DNA of 64,000 bases from contig NZ_CP086235.1 in assembly GCF_023612095.1 (NCBI RefSeq), forward strand, positions 2,491,501 through 2,555,500, read 5' to 3'. A program made the position numbers and the translations under genes. Below the pieces are notes generated by a model that was given only the letters and a program-made list of their open reading frames with translations, was not told the DNA's origin and searched no databases. This stretch comes from Cytobacillus firmus. GTDB lineage: Bacteria > Bacillota > Bacilli > Bacillales > Cytobacillaceae. This document shows, one piece after another, positions 44,309 to 53,114 of this stretch (its first letter is position 1; each line of letters begins with the position of its first letter).

Positions 44309-44831
44309 ATTTCGTATATCGATTAGCGTAGCTGGAGGCCACGAATGCTTCCGGCTTTATTTTTGGCTCAAGGCCGATGGATTCGATCCTGGACACCATT
44401 TCTTTCACAAATTCCCTGGTTTTATTTCTTTTGCCCGATCCGATGTCCATATGCCCTTCCATTGAGAATGATCCGCCTTTATAAAGGAATGGCAGAACGA
44501 TTTCAAACATTTTGTCTTTGTAATCCTCTGTAAACAAAGAGACCACTTCTTCAGTCAGTGAGGTTTCATAGGAGATTCGCTCATGAAGATGCAGCATTTT
44601 TCTTGGTATAACAGTTTTCCGGATACATGCCCAGGCGCCTTTTCGCTCATTTTGAATCACAATCCCGGTTATAAACACAGTGCGATTGCAATGCACCTGT
44701 GAATCTGTACCAATCATCAGCCTGAAGTTCCCATCAGGATTTCGCCTTATAAAAAGTAAGATCCGGTCGAATACCTGCTCAAAAGTCATATTCCTCTCCT
44801 GGAGATTTTGAAATTTATATTCAGCATTCAC
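44307..44831 (-). CDS. ykuK: YkuK-like RNase H-fold protein (DUF458)
   Basis: 174 residues. RLMIGTDSQVHCNRTVFITG is the DUF458 core with the RNase H-like Asp, and the C-terminal GLEPKIKPEAFVASSYANRY is highly typical of YkuK. GTG 44831 is kept because YkuK homologues carry a similar short F-x-NL-x-E extension as I recall. However, the ATG at 44789 has a much better AGGAGAGG site and may be used. Function unknown, possibly nucleic-acid related. Confidence 0.85.
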   Translation of the reverse strand: MNAEYKFQNLQERNMTFEQVFDRILLFIRRNPDGNFRLMIGTDSQVHCNRTVFITGIVIQNERKGAWACIRKTVIPRKMLHLHERISYETSLTEEVVSLFTEDYKDKMFEIVLPFLYKGGSFSMEGHMDIGSGKRNKTREFVKEMVSRIESIGLEPKIKPEAFVASSYANRYTK

Positions 44832-45039
44832 CTATTATCACCACATTAAGTATTTTGTCTCGGAGTATCACTCTTCCACAACCTTTAACTTAAAATGTAA
44901 TCCTTATTACTGCCATTATATTGAGGGACACTGAACAAGTTGTATATTTTTTAGAAAAAATTGCTGTTGCTGCGAAGAAACAGAAAATGAATGGGAATCT
45001 CCATATTGATAAAAGCTAAGGTAAAGAGGAGGTTTGCTT

Positions 45040-45483
45040 ATGAACAAAACACTTATCTTAATACTTAAATTAGCATCAGCCATGATTGCTTTTGCCATAG
45101 CGCTTGATTTATTCTTTGATGCGACATTCGCAGATATTCTTTCCTTCAGTATTCTGGTAACAGCCATGTCCTATATGCTTGGAGACCGCATCATTCTTCC
45201 TAGGCTGGGAAACCGAAATGCCCTTATTGCTGACTTTTTCTTAGTTTATGCATCTGTTTGGGTGTTTGGGAGTGTGCTGCTTAACAGTTACCTGCAAATC
45301 GCTTGGGGAAGTGTCATTGCAGCAGGAATTATCACTTTATCCGAAGTCTTTGTCCACAGATTCCTTGTAAATACTAGGGAATCCAGCCAAGAGAAGGAGA
45401 GCAGCCAATCTGCTTTGAATCCACGACTTGCCTATGGGATGGAAATGGCTGAGGAAAGGGAGCCAACAAAGGATTGGGAATAA
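45040..45483 (+). CDS. DUF2512 (YndM-like) membrane protein
   Basis: 147 residues with four predicted transmembrane helices (about 4-24, 29-50, 58-80 and 84-106) and a hydrophilic C-terminus. MLGDRIILPRLGN in the loop between helices 2 and 3 is typical of the DUF2512/YndM family of spore formers. ATG 45040 follows GAGGAGG. Function unknown. Confidence 0.8.
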   Translation: MNKTLILILKLASAMIAFAIALDLFFDATFADILSFSILVTAMSYMLGDRIILPRLGNRNALIADFFLVYASVWVFGSVLLNSYLQIAWGSVIAAGIITLSEVFVHRFLVNTRESSQEKESSQSALNPRLAYGMEMAEEREPTKDWE

Positions 45484-45501
45484 ATTGATATATAGAGTCA
45501 G

Positions 45502-45542
45502 AAGCCCACTGCAGGCCATTTGGTCTAAACCTGGGCTTTTTA
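45502..45542 (+). terminator. Terminator after the DUF2512 gene
   Basis: AAGCCCA / TGGGCTT arms around a 23-nt loop, then T run. Confidence 0.6.
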
Positions 45543-45653
45543 TTTTGAACCAACCATTTTTTTCGCGTTTTTATCCGATAGAATGCTTGCTATTTTGCCG
45601 CTAAACACACAATATAAATAAGGACATAATGAATAAAGAAAGTAGGGTTTTAT

Positions 45654-47009
45654 TTGCAGGAATTTTTAAAACTTGGCATTTCAGAAGATCTATCAGATAT
45701 TCTGCTGCAGCATGGCATCGCTAAGCCAACACCTATTCAGGCGCAGGCGATTCCAGCTGTTATGGAAGGAAAGGATGTCATTGCCCAGGCTCAGACAGGA
45801 ACCGGAAAAACATTGGCATTTATTTTGCCTATTCTGGAGAAAATGGACCCGGATGCCCTTCAGATCCAGGCTCTGATTGTAACGCCGACAAGGGAACTGG
45901 CATTACAGATAACAGACGAAGTACTGAAGCTTACGAAAGACAGTGATATAGATGTCTTAGCTGTATATGGAGGGCAGGATGTGGACAAGCAGCTCAAAAA
46001 GCTGAAAAAGAATGTACAGATTGTCGTGGGGACACCTGGCCGGCTGCTGGACCATATCAAGCGAAAAACCATTGATTTGTCACAAGTGGATTTTTTAGTA
46101 TTGGATGAAGCAGACCAAATGCTGCATATAGGCTTTCTTGATGATGTCGAAAGAATCATTAAAGAAACGCCTGCCAAAAGGCAGACGATGCTTTTTTCTG
46201 CAACTATGCCGGCAGAAATAAGAAAACTGGCAAACAGACACATGAAAGAGCCGCAGTATATTCAAATTGAAAAAACACAGGGGCCAGCCCATTCAGTTAA
46301 ACAAATAGCGATACATACCTTCGACCGCGCCAAGCAGGGTACGCTGATAGAGCTGATTCAAACCCATAGACCATTTTTGGCCGTGATCTTCTGCCGTACA
46401 AAACGCAGAGTAACCAAATTATATGAAGTGCTGAAATCGAACGGTTTTGATTGCGATCAGCTTCATGGGGATTTATCCCAATCGAAGCGCGAACAAGTAA
46501 TGAAGAGATTCAGGGACGCAGAGATACAGCTGTTAGTTGCGACGGATGTAGCTGCCAGGGGGCTTGATGTCGAAGGGGTCACACATGTTTTTAATTATGA
46601 TATCCCACTCGATCCCGAAAGCTATGTGCACCGCATCGGGAGAACCGGCCGGGCGGGAATGGAAGGACTGGCGATTACGTTTTATTCGTCTGCAGACAAG
46701 CCGCTCCTTGAAGCAATTGAAAAAGGACTGAAAATTACTATTCCTAAGCAAAACCTCGGCAATAGCGATATCAAGCCTGAAGCAAAACCTGAAAAAAAGA
46801 GGCCGGATTCCAAACGCCAAACCTCCGCTGGAAAGAAAAATGACAGCAGAAAAGGCGGCCAATCACAATCAAAAGATGACAGGTTTTCCCATGAAAAAGG
46901 CAGAAAAGGCAAAAGCAATTCACCCCGGACAGGCCGTACGAAAACACAAGGGAAAAAGAAGCCTGCTCCAACAGCTTCAAGAAATTCATCAAAAAGACGG
47001 GGAAGGTAA
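45654..47009 (+). CDS. DEAD-box ATP-dependent RNA helicase
   Basis: 451 residues. Q motif region [14 protein letters not shown], Walker [21 protein letters not shown] in [12 protein letters not shown] in LFSATMP, and [10 protein letters not shown]. The last ~90 residues are very basic (Lys/Arg/Ser-rich, [16 protein letters not shown]) and probably grip RNA or ribosomes. It looks closer to CshA-type than to DbpA/YxiN-type helicases because the tail has no RRM. Start TTG 45654. A second gene follows 23 bp downstream. Confidence 0.88.
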   Translation: MQEFLKLGISEDLSDILLQHGIAKPTPIQAQAIPAVMEGKDVIAQAQTGTGKTLAFILPILEKMDPDALQIQALIVTPTRELALQITDEVLKLTKDSDIDVLAVYGGQDVDKQLKKLKKNVQIVVGTPGRLLDHIKRKTIDLSQVDFLVLDEADQMLHIGFLDDVERIIKETPAKRQTMLFSATMPAEIRKLANRHMKEPQYIQIEKTQGPAHSVKQIAIHTFDRAKQGTLIELIQTHRPFLAVIFCRTKRRVTKLYEVLKSNGFDCDQLHGDLSQSKREQVMKRFRDAEIQLLVATDVAARGLDVEGVTHVFNYDIPLDPESYVHRIGRTGRAGMEGLAITFYSSADKPLLEAIEKGLKITIPKQNLGNSDIKPEAKPEKKRPDSKRQTSAGKKNDSRKGGQSQSKDDRFSHEKGRKGKSNSPRTGRTKTQGKKKPAPTASRNSSKRRGR

Positions 47010-47032
47010 AGATATTTGAGGAGGAAAGCAAT

Positions 47033-47620
47033 TTGTTAAAAGACCGGATGGAAAAGCACTTGAAAGAACAGCCCGCTGAACTTTATGAAAAAGAAAAGGA
47101 ATATGCCAAAAAGCACGGACTTTTGAATGATGGTCATGAAGCTGGCAACAAGAATCCAGAAGACCGATTTAATGATGCTTATATAGAAAGAGGAGATAAG
47201 GAAACAGAGGAAGTGCTCGGACAAGAATCTGCCGGCTTTTTAAATCAGCCAATAGACTACTTCAAAAATCATAAAAATGAATTTATGTATCTGGAGTCGA
47301 AATGGTTTGACCTGATCGGGGCGGATGCTGTTTCCTTTGAAACAGATGATGTTTTTGGCAACTATGAAGTAATGCTGGGACTGAAGCTGCCGAAAAAAGC
47401 AGAATCAGCTATAAGAGCATTTATAGATGAGAATACTCATACAGGCACGCCAAAATACAGCCTGATGTTCAGCCAGCAGGATGGGCTTTGGGATTTTAAT
47501 TTTTCGCTCAACGACATTGAAGGCTTTAAAGAGGAACTATCTATTCTAGACGCATATCAATTAGTTTACGAATTCCTTTTTAACCTTGTGTCAGAAGTGG
47601 AAGAAACCCGCAAAAAGTAA
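47033..47620 (+). CDS. Conserved-looking protein, unrecognised
   Basis: 195 residues from TTG 47033 behind GAGGAGG, 23 bp after the DEAD-box gene, so co-transcribed. The first ~65 residues are highly charged and probably helical (KEQPAELYEKEKEYAKKHG); the rest looks like a compact alpha/beta domain (FGNYEVMLGLKLPKKAESAI, KYSLMFSQQDGLWDFNF). No signal peptide. No function is proposed, though a partner role for the helicase is possible. Confidence 0.7.
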   Translation: MLKDRMEKHLKEQPAELYEKEKEYAKKHGLLNDGHEAGNKNPEDRFNDAYIERGDKETEEVLGQESAGFLNQPIDYFKNHKNEFMYLESKWFDLIGADAVSFETDDVFGNYEVMLGLKLPKKAESAIRAFIDENTHTGTPKYSLMFSQQDGLWDFNFSLNDIEGFKEELSILDAYQLVYEFLFNLVSEVEETRKK

Positions 47621-47667
47621 ATATTTATAGCCAGATATTAGGATGAACTCTTAATTTTTGCCCAAAC

Positions 47668-47705
47668 CATGATAAATGTCATGGTATGGACATGACACCT
47701 ATGTC
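47668..47705 (+). promoter_or_regulatory. Candidate DesR operator cluster upstream of des
   Basis: Three overlapping palindromes: CATGA-N6-TCATG (47668-47683), TGTCATG-N7-CATGACA (47677-47697) and GACAT-N7-ATGTC (47689-47705). They lie just upstream of a weak promoter (TACAAA-N17-TATTAT), as expected for an activator site. Confidence 0.6.
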
Positions 47706-47767
47706 TACAAAGCAGTTTGCAAACCCTTTATTATTAAAATTAACGTCATGATGAAGGGAATTAACAA

Positions 47768-48811
47768 ATGACTTCAAAACAAAAACAACTCAACTTAAAA
47801 AAACAAATGGCACCTTATGAAAAATCAGATTTAACAAAAAGCATTATGCAGCTGGTCAATACGCTTGGACCATTTTTCCTGCTGTGGTTCCTTGCTTATA
47901 AAAGCCTGAGCATTTCTTACTTGCTGACGCTTGGCCTATCTGTCGTTGCAGCAGGCTTTCTTGTCAGGATCTTCATTATTTTCCATGATTGCTGTCACCA
48001 TTCCTTTTTCAAAAACCGCAAAGCTAACAAAATCATTGGCACAATCACTGGGATCCTGACCGTCTTTCCTTATCACCAATGGCAGCATGACCACAATGTG
48101 CACCATGCAACCAGCGGTAATCTGGACAAGCGCGGTACTGGAGATATCTGGACACTTACAGTGAAAGAATATCAGGATGCGTCATGGTCCACTCGTGCAG
48201 CATACCGCATCTACCGCAATCCGTTCGTTATGTTAGGTATAGGCCCTATATATGTATTTCTGTTAAAAAACCGTTTTAACAGAAAAGGGGCAAGAAAGAA
48301 TGAACGCATGAATACGTATCTTATAAATGCGGCCATCGCCGGTTTGTATGCGTTCATGTGCTGGGCTATCGGGTGGGAAGCGTTCCTGATGGTGCAGGGG
48401 CCGATCTTTATGATTTCAGGAGCAGCCGGAATTTGGCTTTTCTATGTACAGCATACATTTGAAGACTCGTATTTTGAAGAAGATGATAAATGGGAGTATG
48501 TTAAAGCTGCTGTAGAAGGAAGCTCTTTTTACAAGCTGCCGAAAGTGCTTCAGTGGCTTACAGGGAACATCGGGTTCCATCATATCCATCACTTAAGCCC
48601 GCGCGTTCCTAACTATAACCTCGAAAGCGCTCATTATAATACAGCTGAACTTCAGAATGTGCCGACGATTACTCTTTCTACCAGCCTGAAGTCACTTCGA
48701 TTCCGCTTATGGGATGAAGAAGCACAGGACTTCACCGGGTATGGAGCAGCAAAGAAGTCTCCTGTCAGCAAAAAACAGAGCAGAACTAAAACGGCATCTG
48801 TGAAGCCGTAA
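47768..48811 (+). CDS. des: Acyl-lipid fatty acid desaturase Des
   Basis: 347 residues, membrane-bound. The three histidine boxes are HDCCHH (from residue 73), HDHNVHH (from 107) and HHIHH (271-275), within a four-helix membrane protein. It matches B. subtilis Des (352 aa), a delta-5 desaturase acting on phospholipid acyl chains at low temperature. GAAGGGAA precedes the ATG. It is followed by desK-desR across a hairpin, and a palindrome cluster upstream fits DesR control. Confidence 0.92.
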   Translation: MTSKQKQLNLKKQMAPYEKSDLTKSIMQLVNTLGPFFLLWFLAYKSLSISYLLTLGLSVVAAGFLVRIFIIFHDCCHHSFFKNRKANKIIGTITGILTVFPYHQWQHDHNVHHATSGNLDKRGTGDIWTLTVKEYQDASWSTRAAYRIYRNPFVMLGIGPIYVFLLKNRFNRKGARKNERMNTYLINAAIAGLYAFMCWAIGWEAFLMVQGPIFMISGAAGIWLFYVQHTFEDSYFEEDDKWEYVKAAVEGSSFYKLPKVLQWLTGNIGFHHIHHLSPRVPNYNLESAHYNTAELQNVPTITLSTSLKSLRFRLWDEEAQDFTGYGAAKKSPVSKKQSRTKTASVKP

Positions 48812-48831
48812 ACTGAATGTATAAGCTGAAG

Positions 48832-48868
48832 AACAGCTCCTTTGTGGTATGATAGCAAAGGAGCTGTT
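48832..48868 (+). terminator. Hairpin between des and desK
   Basis: Perfect 13-bp stem AACAGCTCCTTTG / CAAAGGAGCTGTT followed by TCATTATTTC. The short T tract suggests partial readthrough into desKR. Confidence 0.7.
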
Positions 48869-48902
48869 TCATTATTTCATGAATAAAAAGAGGGTACCTC
48901 AC

Positions 48903-50039
48903 ATGTTAAAAAAATATTTAACTGCATTGAAAAGTTCAGGCATTTCTCCATATATATGGAGTGTATTCAGCATTCTGCCGTTTTATTTCATCTTCAGATC
49001 CACATCTAAAATCACCATAGCAGTCGGTATTATCCTGACTATACTCTTTTTTATATCACTGCGTTTTGCCTTTATTTCACGGAGATGGCCTGTTTATTTG
49101 TGGACTGGCATCTTAATCAGCATTTCGATCACAATGACCATTCTCTTTTCATTTATTTATTTTGCATTTTATATTGCTTATTACAATGGCCATATCAAGA
49201 ACAGAATTGCCTTTTTAACGCTGTATGTCATCCACCTGATCGCAACCACCATCTCCATAAACGTTAATTTTGTCACCCAGAAGCCATTATTTCTCGAGCA
49301 GATCCCCTTTATTATTATCATCTGGATCAGTGTGATTTTGCTTCCTTTTAACATTCACAATAAGAAAAAGCAGGAAAAGCTTGAGGAGCAGCTTGAGGAT
49401 GCCAACAAAAGGATTGCGGACCTCGTCAAACAGGAAGAAAGACAGCGGATTGCCCGGGACCTTCATGATACTCTAGGACAAAAATTGTCTCTTATCGGGT
49501 TAAAAAGCGATCTGGCAAGGAAGCTCATCAGCAAGGATCCTGAACAGGCAAAGGAAGAGCTTGTAGACGTTCAGCAAACCGCCAGAACAGCATTAAACGA
49601 AGTAAGGAAAATGGTTTCACAGATGAGGGGAATCAGGCTGAAGGAAGAAATTATCCTTGTTAAGCAAATTTTAAAGGCCGCTTCTATCGAATTCATCGGA
49701 GAAGAAGATATCAAATTAAAAAATGTGTCACTCTTCCTTGAGAATATTCTAAGCATGTGCATGAAAGAGGCTGTAACAAACGTAGTAAAACACAGTAAGG
49801 CGACAGAATGCCGCATCAGAATAGAACAAACCTGGAATGAAGTCAGCATTACCGTTCGGGATAACGGGGTCGGCATGAATCCCTCAACAGATGTAGGAAA
49901 GGGGTCAGGACTGCTTGGCTTAAGGGAGCGGCTCGACTTTGTCAACGGAAGTCTTGAGATTGTATCTGAGAATGGAACAACGATTATAATGAAAGTACCA
50001 ACAGTAGTGAAGGAACCAAACAAGGAGGAGAGGGCATGA
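48903..50039 (+). CDS. desK: Membrane-fluidity sensor histidine kinase DesK
   Basis: 378 residues with about five N-terminal transmembrane segments (about 15-150), a linker helix (QEKLEEQLEDANKRIADL), a HisKA_3 domain with ARDLHDTLGQKLSLIGLKSD and a HATPase_c domain (CMKEAVTNVVKHS, DNGVGM). With ATG 48903 the phosphoacceptor is H188, the same number as in B. subtilis DesK, which supports this start over ATG 48849. It senses membrane thickness and order, phosphorylating DesR in the cold. The stop overlaps desR by 4 bases (ATGA). Confidence 0.92.
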   Translation: MLKKYLTALKSSGISPYIWSVFSILPFYFIFRSTSKITIAVGIILTILFFISLRFAFISRRWPVYLWTGILISISITMTILFSFIYFAFYIAYYNGHIKNRIAFLTLYVIHLIATTISINVNFVTQKPLFLEQIPFIIIIWISVILLPFNIHNKKKQEKLEEQLEDANKRIADLVKQEERQRIARDLHDTLGQKLSLIGLKSDLARKLISKDPEQAKEELVDVQQTARTALNEVRKMVSQMRGIRLKEEIILVKQILKAASIEFIGEEDIKLKNVSLFLENILSMCMKEAVTNVVKHSKATECRIRIEQTWNEVSITVRDNGVGMNPSTDVGKGSGLLGLRERLDFVNGSLEIVSENGTTIIMKVPTVVKEPNKEERA

Positions 50040-50596
50040 TAAAAATCGTCATAGCTGAGGATCAGCGGATGGTGCTTGGTGCGTTAGGATCTCTGCTAAA
50101 TCTCGAAGACGATATGGAGGTCATTGGGAAAGCTTCGAATGGTGAAGAAGCCATATCCCTTGTCAAAACCCTTAAACCGGATGTATGTATTATGGATATT
50201 GAAATGCCGGAAAAAAGCGGCCTGGAAGCGGCGGAAGAATTAAGAGACAGCGGGTGCAAAGTTATTATTCTGACAACCTTTGCAAGGTCTGGCTATTTCC
50301 AGCGTGCCCTTAAAGCCGGTGTAAGAGGTTACTTGTTAAAAGACAGCCCAAGTGAGGAACTGGCAAGCTCTATCAGAAACGTCCTGGAAGGAAGGCGCAT
50401 CTATGCACCTGAATTAATGGATGATGTCTATGGCGAAGAAAACCCGCTGACAGACCGGGAAAAAGAGGTGCTGGAGCTGATAGCGGACGGCAAGAACACG
50501 AAAGAAATTGCCGACCAGCTCAGCATTAAGACAGGAACCGTGCGCAACTATATCTCGGCTATTCTTGATAAGCTCGAAGTGACGAAACAGGATTGA
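50036..50596 (+). CDS. desR: Response regulator DesR, 3' end frameshifted
   Basis: 186 residues as it stands: receiver domain with D54 (VCIMDIEMP) and a LuxR-type HTH (NPLTDREKEVLELIADGKNT, GTVRNYISAILDKLEV). It ends abruptly as TKQD. Removing one A from the AAA at 50585-50587 restores TNRIEAITQSKEKGWFK and a stop at 50634-50636, which is the normal DesR ending. So the gene is either truly truncated or carries a one-base assembly error. Activates des on phosphorylation. GGAGGAGAGGG precedes the ATG; coupled to desK. Confidence 0.88.
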   Translation: MIKIVIAEDQRMVLGALGSLLNLEDDMEVIGKASNGEEAISLVKTLKPDVCIMDIEMPEKSGLEAAEELRDSGCKVIILTTFARSGYFQRALKAGVRGYLLKDSPSEELASSIRNVLEGRRIYAPELMDDVYGEENPLTDREKEVLELIADGKNTKEIADQLSIKTGTVRNYISAILDKLEVTKQD

Positions 50597-50646
50597 AGCC
50601 ATTACCCAATCCAAAGAGAAGGGCTGGTTTAAATAAAGTGAAACTT

Positions 50647-50681
50647 CAATCAGTGGGGGTTTTCCTTATCCCCACTGATTG
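50647..50681. repeat. Perfect fold-back 1 downstream of desR
   Basis: CAATCAGTGGGG pairs exactly with CCCCACTGATTG around an 11-nt loop. It may serve as the desR terminator, though its T tract is inside the loop. Confidence 0.7.
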
Positions 50682-50704
50682 TTAGTTGAACCAATCAGGC
50701 CTTT

Positions 50705-50775
50705 ACGGGCAGTGTGACCCCCACTTATCCTCCTTTGATTCCTCTGAGTCTAGGAGTGGGGGTCTTACTGCCCGT
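50705..50775. repeat. Long fold-back 2 downstream of desR
   Basis: ACGGGCAGT-gt-GACCCCCACT pairs with AGTGGGGGTC-tt-ACTGCCCGT (19 pairs, one 2x2 internal loop) around 29 nt. The AGTGGGGGT motif is shared with fold-back 1. Not coding. Confidence 0.7.
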
Positions 50776-50800
50776 TAGACTGCGATAGAATCTTCAATGA

Positions 50801-50840
50801 AAAGGGACAGCGGCCTATTAAGGCTTAGCTGTCCTTTTTC
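50801..50840. terminator. Bidirectional terminator
   Basis: AAAGGgACAGC pairs with GCTGTCCTTT and is flanked by A and T runs; ends the minus-strand gene at 50825. Confidence 0.7.
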
Positions 50841-51130
50841 ATTTTCTTTATTTCTTCCATCACGATGAAGGCAAGATCATCATTTCCGAACAAGGATAGA
50901 ACGCCAAGCAGAGTCTGATCAGGCACATCGCCTGCTTCTTCTTTTGGAACAGTCAGGTCCAGCGCTTCCTTTAGTGAACTGTTTTCTCCCTGATCCGGAT
51001 ATGCCTTTAAATAGATTTCCTCCGGATTTAAATCGTGGTTGATGCACCACTGGGCAAATACGAGGATCATCATTTTCTCTTCGCCCTGATAGTTTTGAAT
51101 AATTTTTTCTTCAAGCTCTTTACTGTTCAT
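50825..51130 (-). CDS. Small helical protein, unrecognised
   Basis: 101 residues, acidic and mostly helical (MMILVFAQWCINHDLNPEEI, KEALDLTVPKEEAG, LLGVLSLFGNDDLAFIVMEE), with no signal peptide. AGGGG lies 10 bases before ATG 51130; an ATG six bases further up is also possible. No family recognised. Confidence 0.65.
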   Translation of the reverse strand: MNSKELEEKIIQNYQGEEKMMILVFAQWCINHDLNPEEIYLKAYPDQGENSSLKEALDLTVPKEEAGDVPDQTLLGVLSLFGNDDLAFIVMEEIKKMKKDS

Positions 51131-51218
51131 TATCATAAATCCCCTTTTGTATTGATATATTGATTATAAATTTAAAAAGATGATTTTTCACCTTTATTTC
51201 TTTTTCTTTTGCTTATAG

Positions 51219-51233
51219 AATTTTCAGTAATCC
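51219..51233 (+). promoter_or_regulatory. Candidate CodY box upstream of the BCAA aminotransferase gene
   Basis: AATTTTCAGTAATCC matches 11 of 15 positions of AATTTTCWGAAAATT and lies 32 bp before the -35 of the promoter at 51265. Confidence 0.35.
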
Positions 51234-51264
51234 GAATTAATTCTAAATTTATTGTCAATTCGTA

Positions 51265-51293
51265 TTGACATTTAAATAGTAGAATATCATAAT
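51265..51293 (+). promoter_or_regulatory. SigA promoter of the BCAA aminotransferase gene
   Basis: TTGACA, 17-bp spacer, CATAAT. Transcription would begin near 51300, giving a leader of about 265 nt. Confidence 0.75.
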
Positions 51294-51375
51294 ATTAGAA
51301 AAACTTATAAAAACTTTAACAAATAACTGCACTACTGCCTTGAAGTAGAAAAGAGCGAAAGGCAACCCTTACAAA

Positions 51376-51490
51376 AACAGCATACAAGTCTTTTTAATGA
51401 CTTCAGCTATTGCTGTTAAGCATCCATATTGGTTGTTTCCGGGAAGCAAGCCCTTTCGTCCACGCTCGGAGGATGACTGGGCGTTTTTAT
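51376..51490 (+). promoter_or_regulatory. Structured leader with terminator-like hairpin
   Basis: AACAGC-AAGTC pairs with GACTT-GCTGTT (51376-51417). Further on, ACGCTC / GGGCGT (51462-51484) forms a stem followed by TTTTTATTT, 75 bp before the ATG. This resembles a transcription attenuator; no T-box motif (AGGGTGG) is present. Confidence 0.45.
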
Positions 51491-51565
51491 TTACACTCTT
51501 TTAAGAGCAGCACGAAAAGCAGGCATTAGGTTTTTAAATCATCTACAGATAGGGAGTTTTGACAA

Positions 51566-52663
51566 ATGACAGAATTTAAAATTGAAATCAACCACACACC
51601 TGAGAAAAAACAAAAACCTGCATTTGATAACCTGGTGTTTGGAAAGAATTTTACGGATCATATGTTTGAAATGGATTATACTGCCGGACGGGGCTGGCAC
51701 GACCCAAGAATTGTACCGTACCAGCCGCTTTCTCTTGATCCCGCTGCAATGATTTTCCATTATGGTCAGAGTGTCTTTGAAGGGTTAAAAGCCTATCTTA
51801 CCATTGATAATGAGGTATTGCTCTTCCGCCCTGAAAAGAATATGGAGAGATTGAATAAATCCAACTCCAGGTTATGTATTCCTGAAATTGATGAAGAGCT
51901 TGCTCTTTATGCCTTAAAAGAATTAATTTCAGCTGACCGGGACTGGATTCCGAATGTTGAAGGAACTTCACTGTACATCCGGCCGTTCGTCATTTCAACT
52001 GAGCCATACCTGGGAGTGGCTCCATCAACGAGATACAAATTTATCATTATTCTTTCGCCGGTAGGCGCTTATTATAAGGAAGGCATCAACCCTGTTAAAA
52101 TTGCTGTTCAAAACGAATACGTGCGTGCCGTAAAAGGGGGAACAGGCACAGCTAAAACAGGAGGGAACTATGCAGCAAGTCTCAAAGCTCAGGAGCTTGC
52201 AAGCTTAACGGGATATTCGCAGGTTCTATGGCTTGACGGAAAAGAAAATAAATATATTGAAGAAGTGGGAAGCATGAACATTTTCTTCAAAATTAACGGA
52301 GAAGTTGTAACACCAGAACTTAATGGCAGCATCCTGGAAGGAATCACTCGAAACTCTGTACTGGAGTTACTGAAATACTGGAATGTCCCGGTGTCCGAAA
52401 GAAGAATTTCCATTGAAGAAATCTATCAGGCACATGCCGATGGCCAGCTTGAAGAAGCATTTGGAACAGGCACGGCTGCTGTTATTTCTCCAATTGGCGA
52501 ATTCTTCTGGGACAACAAGATTATTGAAATCAATGAAGGGAAAACCGGGGATCTGTCCAAGAAAATCTATGATACACTGACAGGCATTCAAAAAGGAACC
52601 GAACCGGATCCATTTGGATGGAGTGTAAAAGTGGAAAAGAAAGAGGCAGCAGGCGTTAAATAA
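51566..52663 (+). CDS. ilvE: Branched-chain amino acid aminotransferase
   Basis: 365 residues, PLP fold type IV. The pyridoxal lysine lies in GGTGTAKTGGNYAAS; FHYGQSVFEGLKAY, EEVGSMNIFF and AFGTGTAAVISP are further family marks. It swaps amino groups between Leu/Ile/Val and 2-oxoglutarate. It is closer in detail to B. subtilis IlvK (YwaA) than to IlvE (YbgE), as far as I can recall those sequences. A long structured leader and possible CodY box suggest amino-acid control. Confidence 0.9.
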   Translation: MTEFKIEINHTPEKKQKPAFDNLVFGKNFTDHMFEMDYTAGRGWHDPRIVPYQPLSLDPAAMIFHYGQSVFEGLKAYLTIDNEVLLFRPEKNMERLNKSNSRLCIPEIDEELALYALKELISADRDWIPNVEGTSLYIRPFVISTEPYLGVAPSTRYKFIIILSPVGAYYKEGINPVKIAVQNEYVRAVKGGTGTAKTGGNYAASLKAQELASLTGYSQVLWLDGKENKYIEEVGSMNIFFKINGEVVTPELNGSILEGITRNSVLELLKYWNVPVSERRISIEEIYQAHADGQLEEAFGTGTAAVISPIGEFFWDNKIIEINEGKTGDLSKKIYDTLTGIQKGTEPDPFGWSVKVEKKEAAGVK

Positions 52664-52675
52664 TTCTTGATGACT

Positions 52676-52706
52676 GGATCGGCATCTAAAGCCGATCCTT
52701 TTTCTA
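52676..52706 (+). terminator. Terminator after the aminotransferase gene
   Basis: Perfect 8-bp stem GGATCGGC / GCCGATCC followed by TTTTT. Confidence 0.85.
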
Positions 52707-52775
52707 TTTTAGGCATGAAATCCCTCTAAAACGGGAAAATATAGAAAGAACCTATTAAGGAGAGGAGATTAAAAA

Positions 52776-53045
52776 ATGGACAAGATAGAAGTAGGAGAAG
52801 TTTTTACAATTAGTGATGAAAATGATCAGGAAATGGAAGTGGAGGTCCTCGCGTCTGCAGAGGTTGATGGCAACCAATATGCTGCTGTCAGCTTTGTCGA
52901 AGATCTTGAGGAAGACACAGAAGAGGATATTGATGTGTTCTTCTTAAAACTGGATGAGGATGGCGACTTTACACCCATTGAAAGCGATGAAGAATTTAAC
53001 AAAGTCTCAGCGGTATTCGAAGAAATGATAAACAACGAGGAATAG
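52776..53045 (+). CDS. DUF1292 family protein (YrzB-like)
   Basis: 89 residues, very acidic, with the DUF1292 pattern: FTISDENDQEMEVEVLASAE, then YAAVSFVED, and a C-terminal DEEFNKVSAVFEEM. Small cytosolic protein of unknown function, usually near yrrK/yrvK-type genes elsewhere but alone here. AAGGAGAGGAG precedes the ATG. Confidence 0.8.
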   Translation: MDKIEVGEVFTISDENDQEMEVEVLASAEVDGNQYAAVSFVEDLEEDTEEDIDVFFLKLDEDGDFTPIESDEEFNKVSAVFEEMINNEE

Positions 53046-53114
53046 AAGAGAAGGAAGATTCCTTCTCTTTTTTACATATCCTGAAGAACGATTACGGAAA
53101 CAGCAGGTGATCCA

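Noticed and set aside
44891..45023. Short peptide starting at a TTG before the DUF2512 gene
   Set aside because: No ribosome site and no recognisable composition; it is more likely leader sequence.
51300..51565. T-box leader before the BCAA aminotransferase gene
   Set aside because: No AGGGTGG-NACCGCG T-box or specifier-loop motif can be found, although a terminator-like stem exists.
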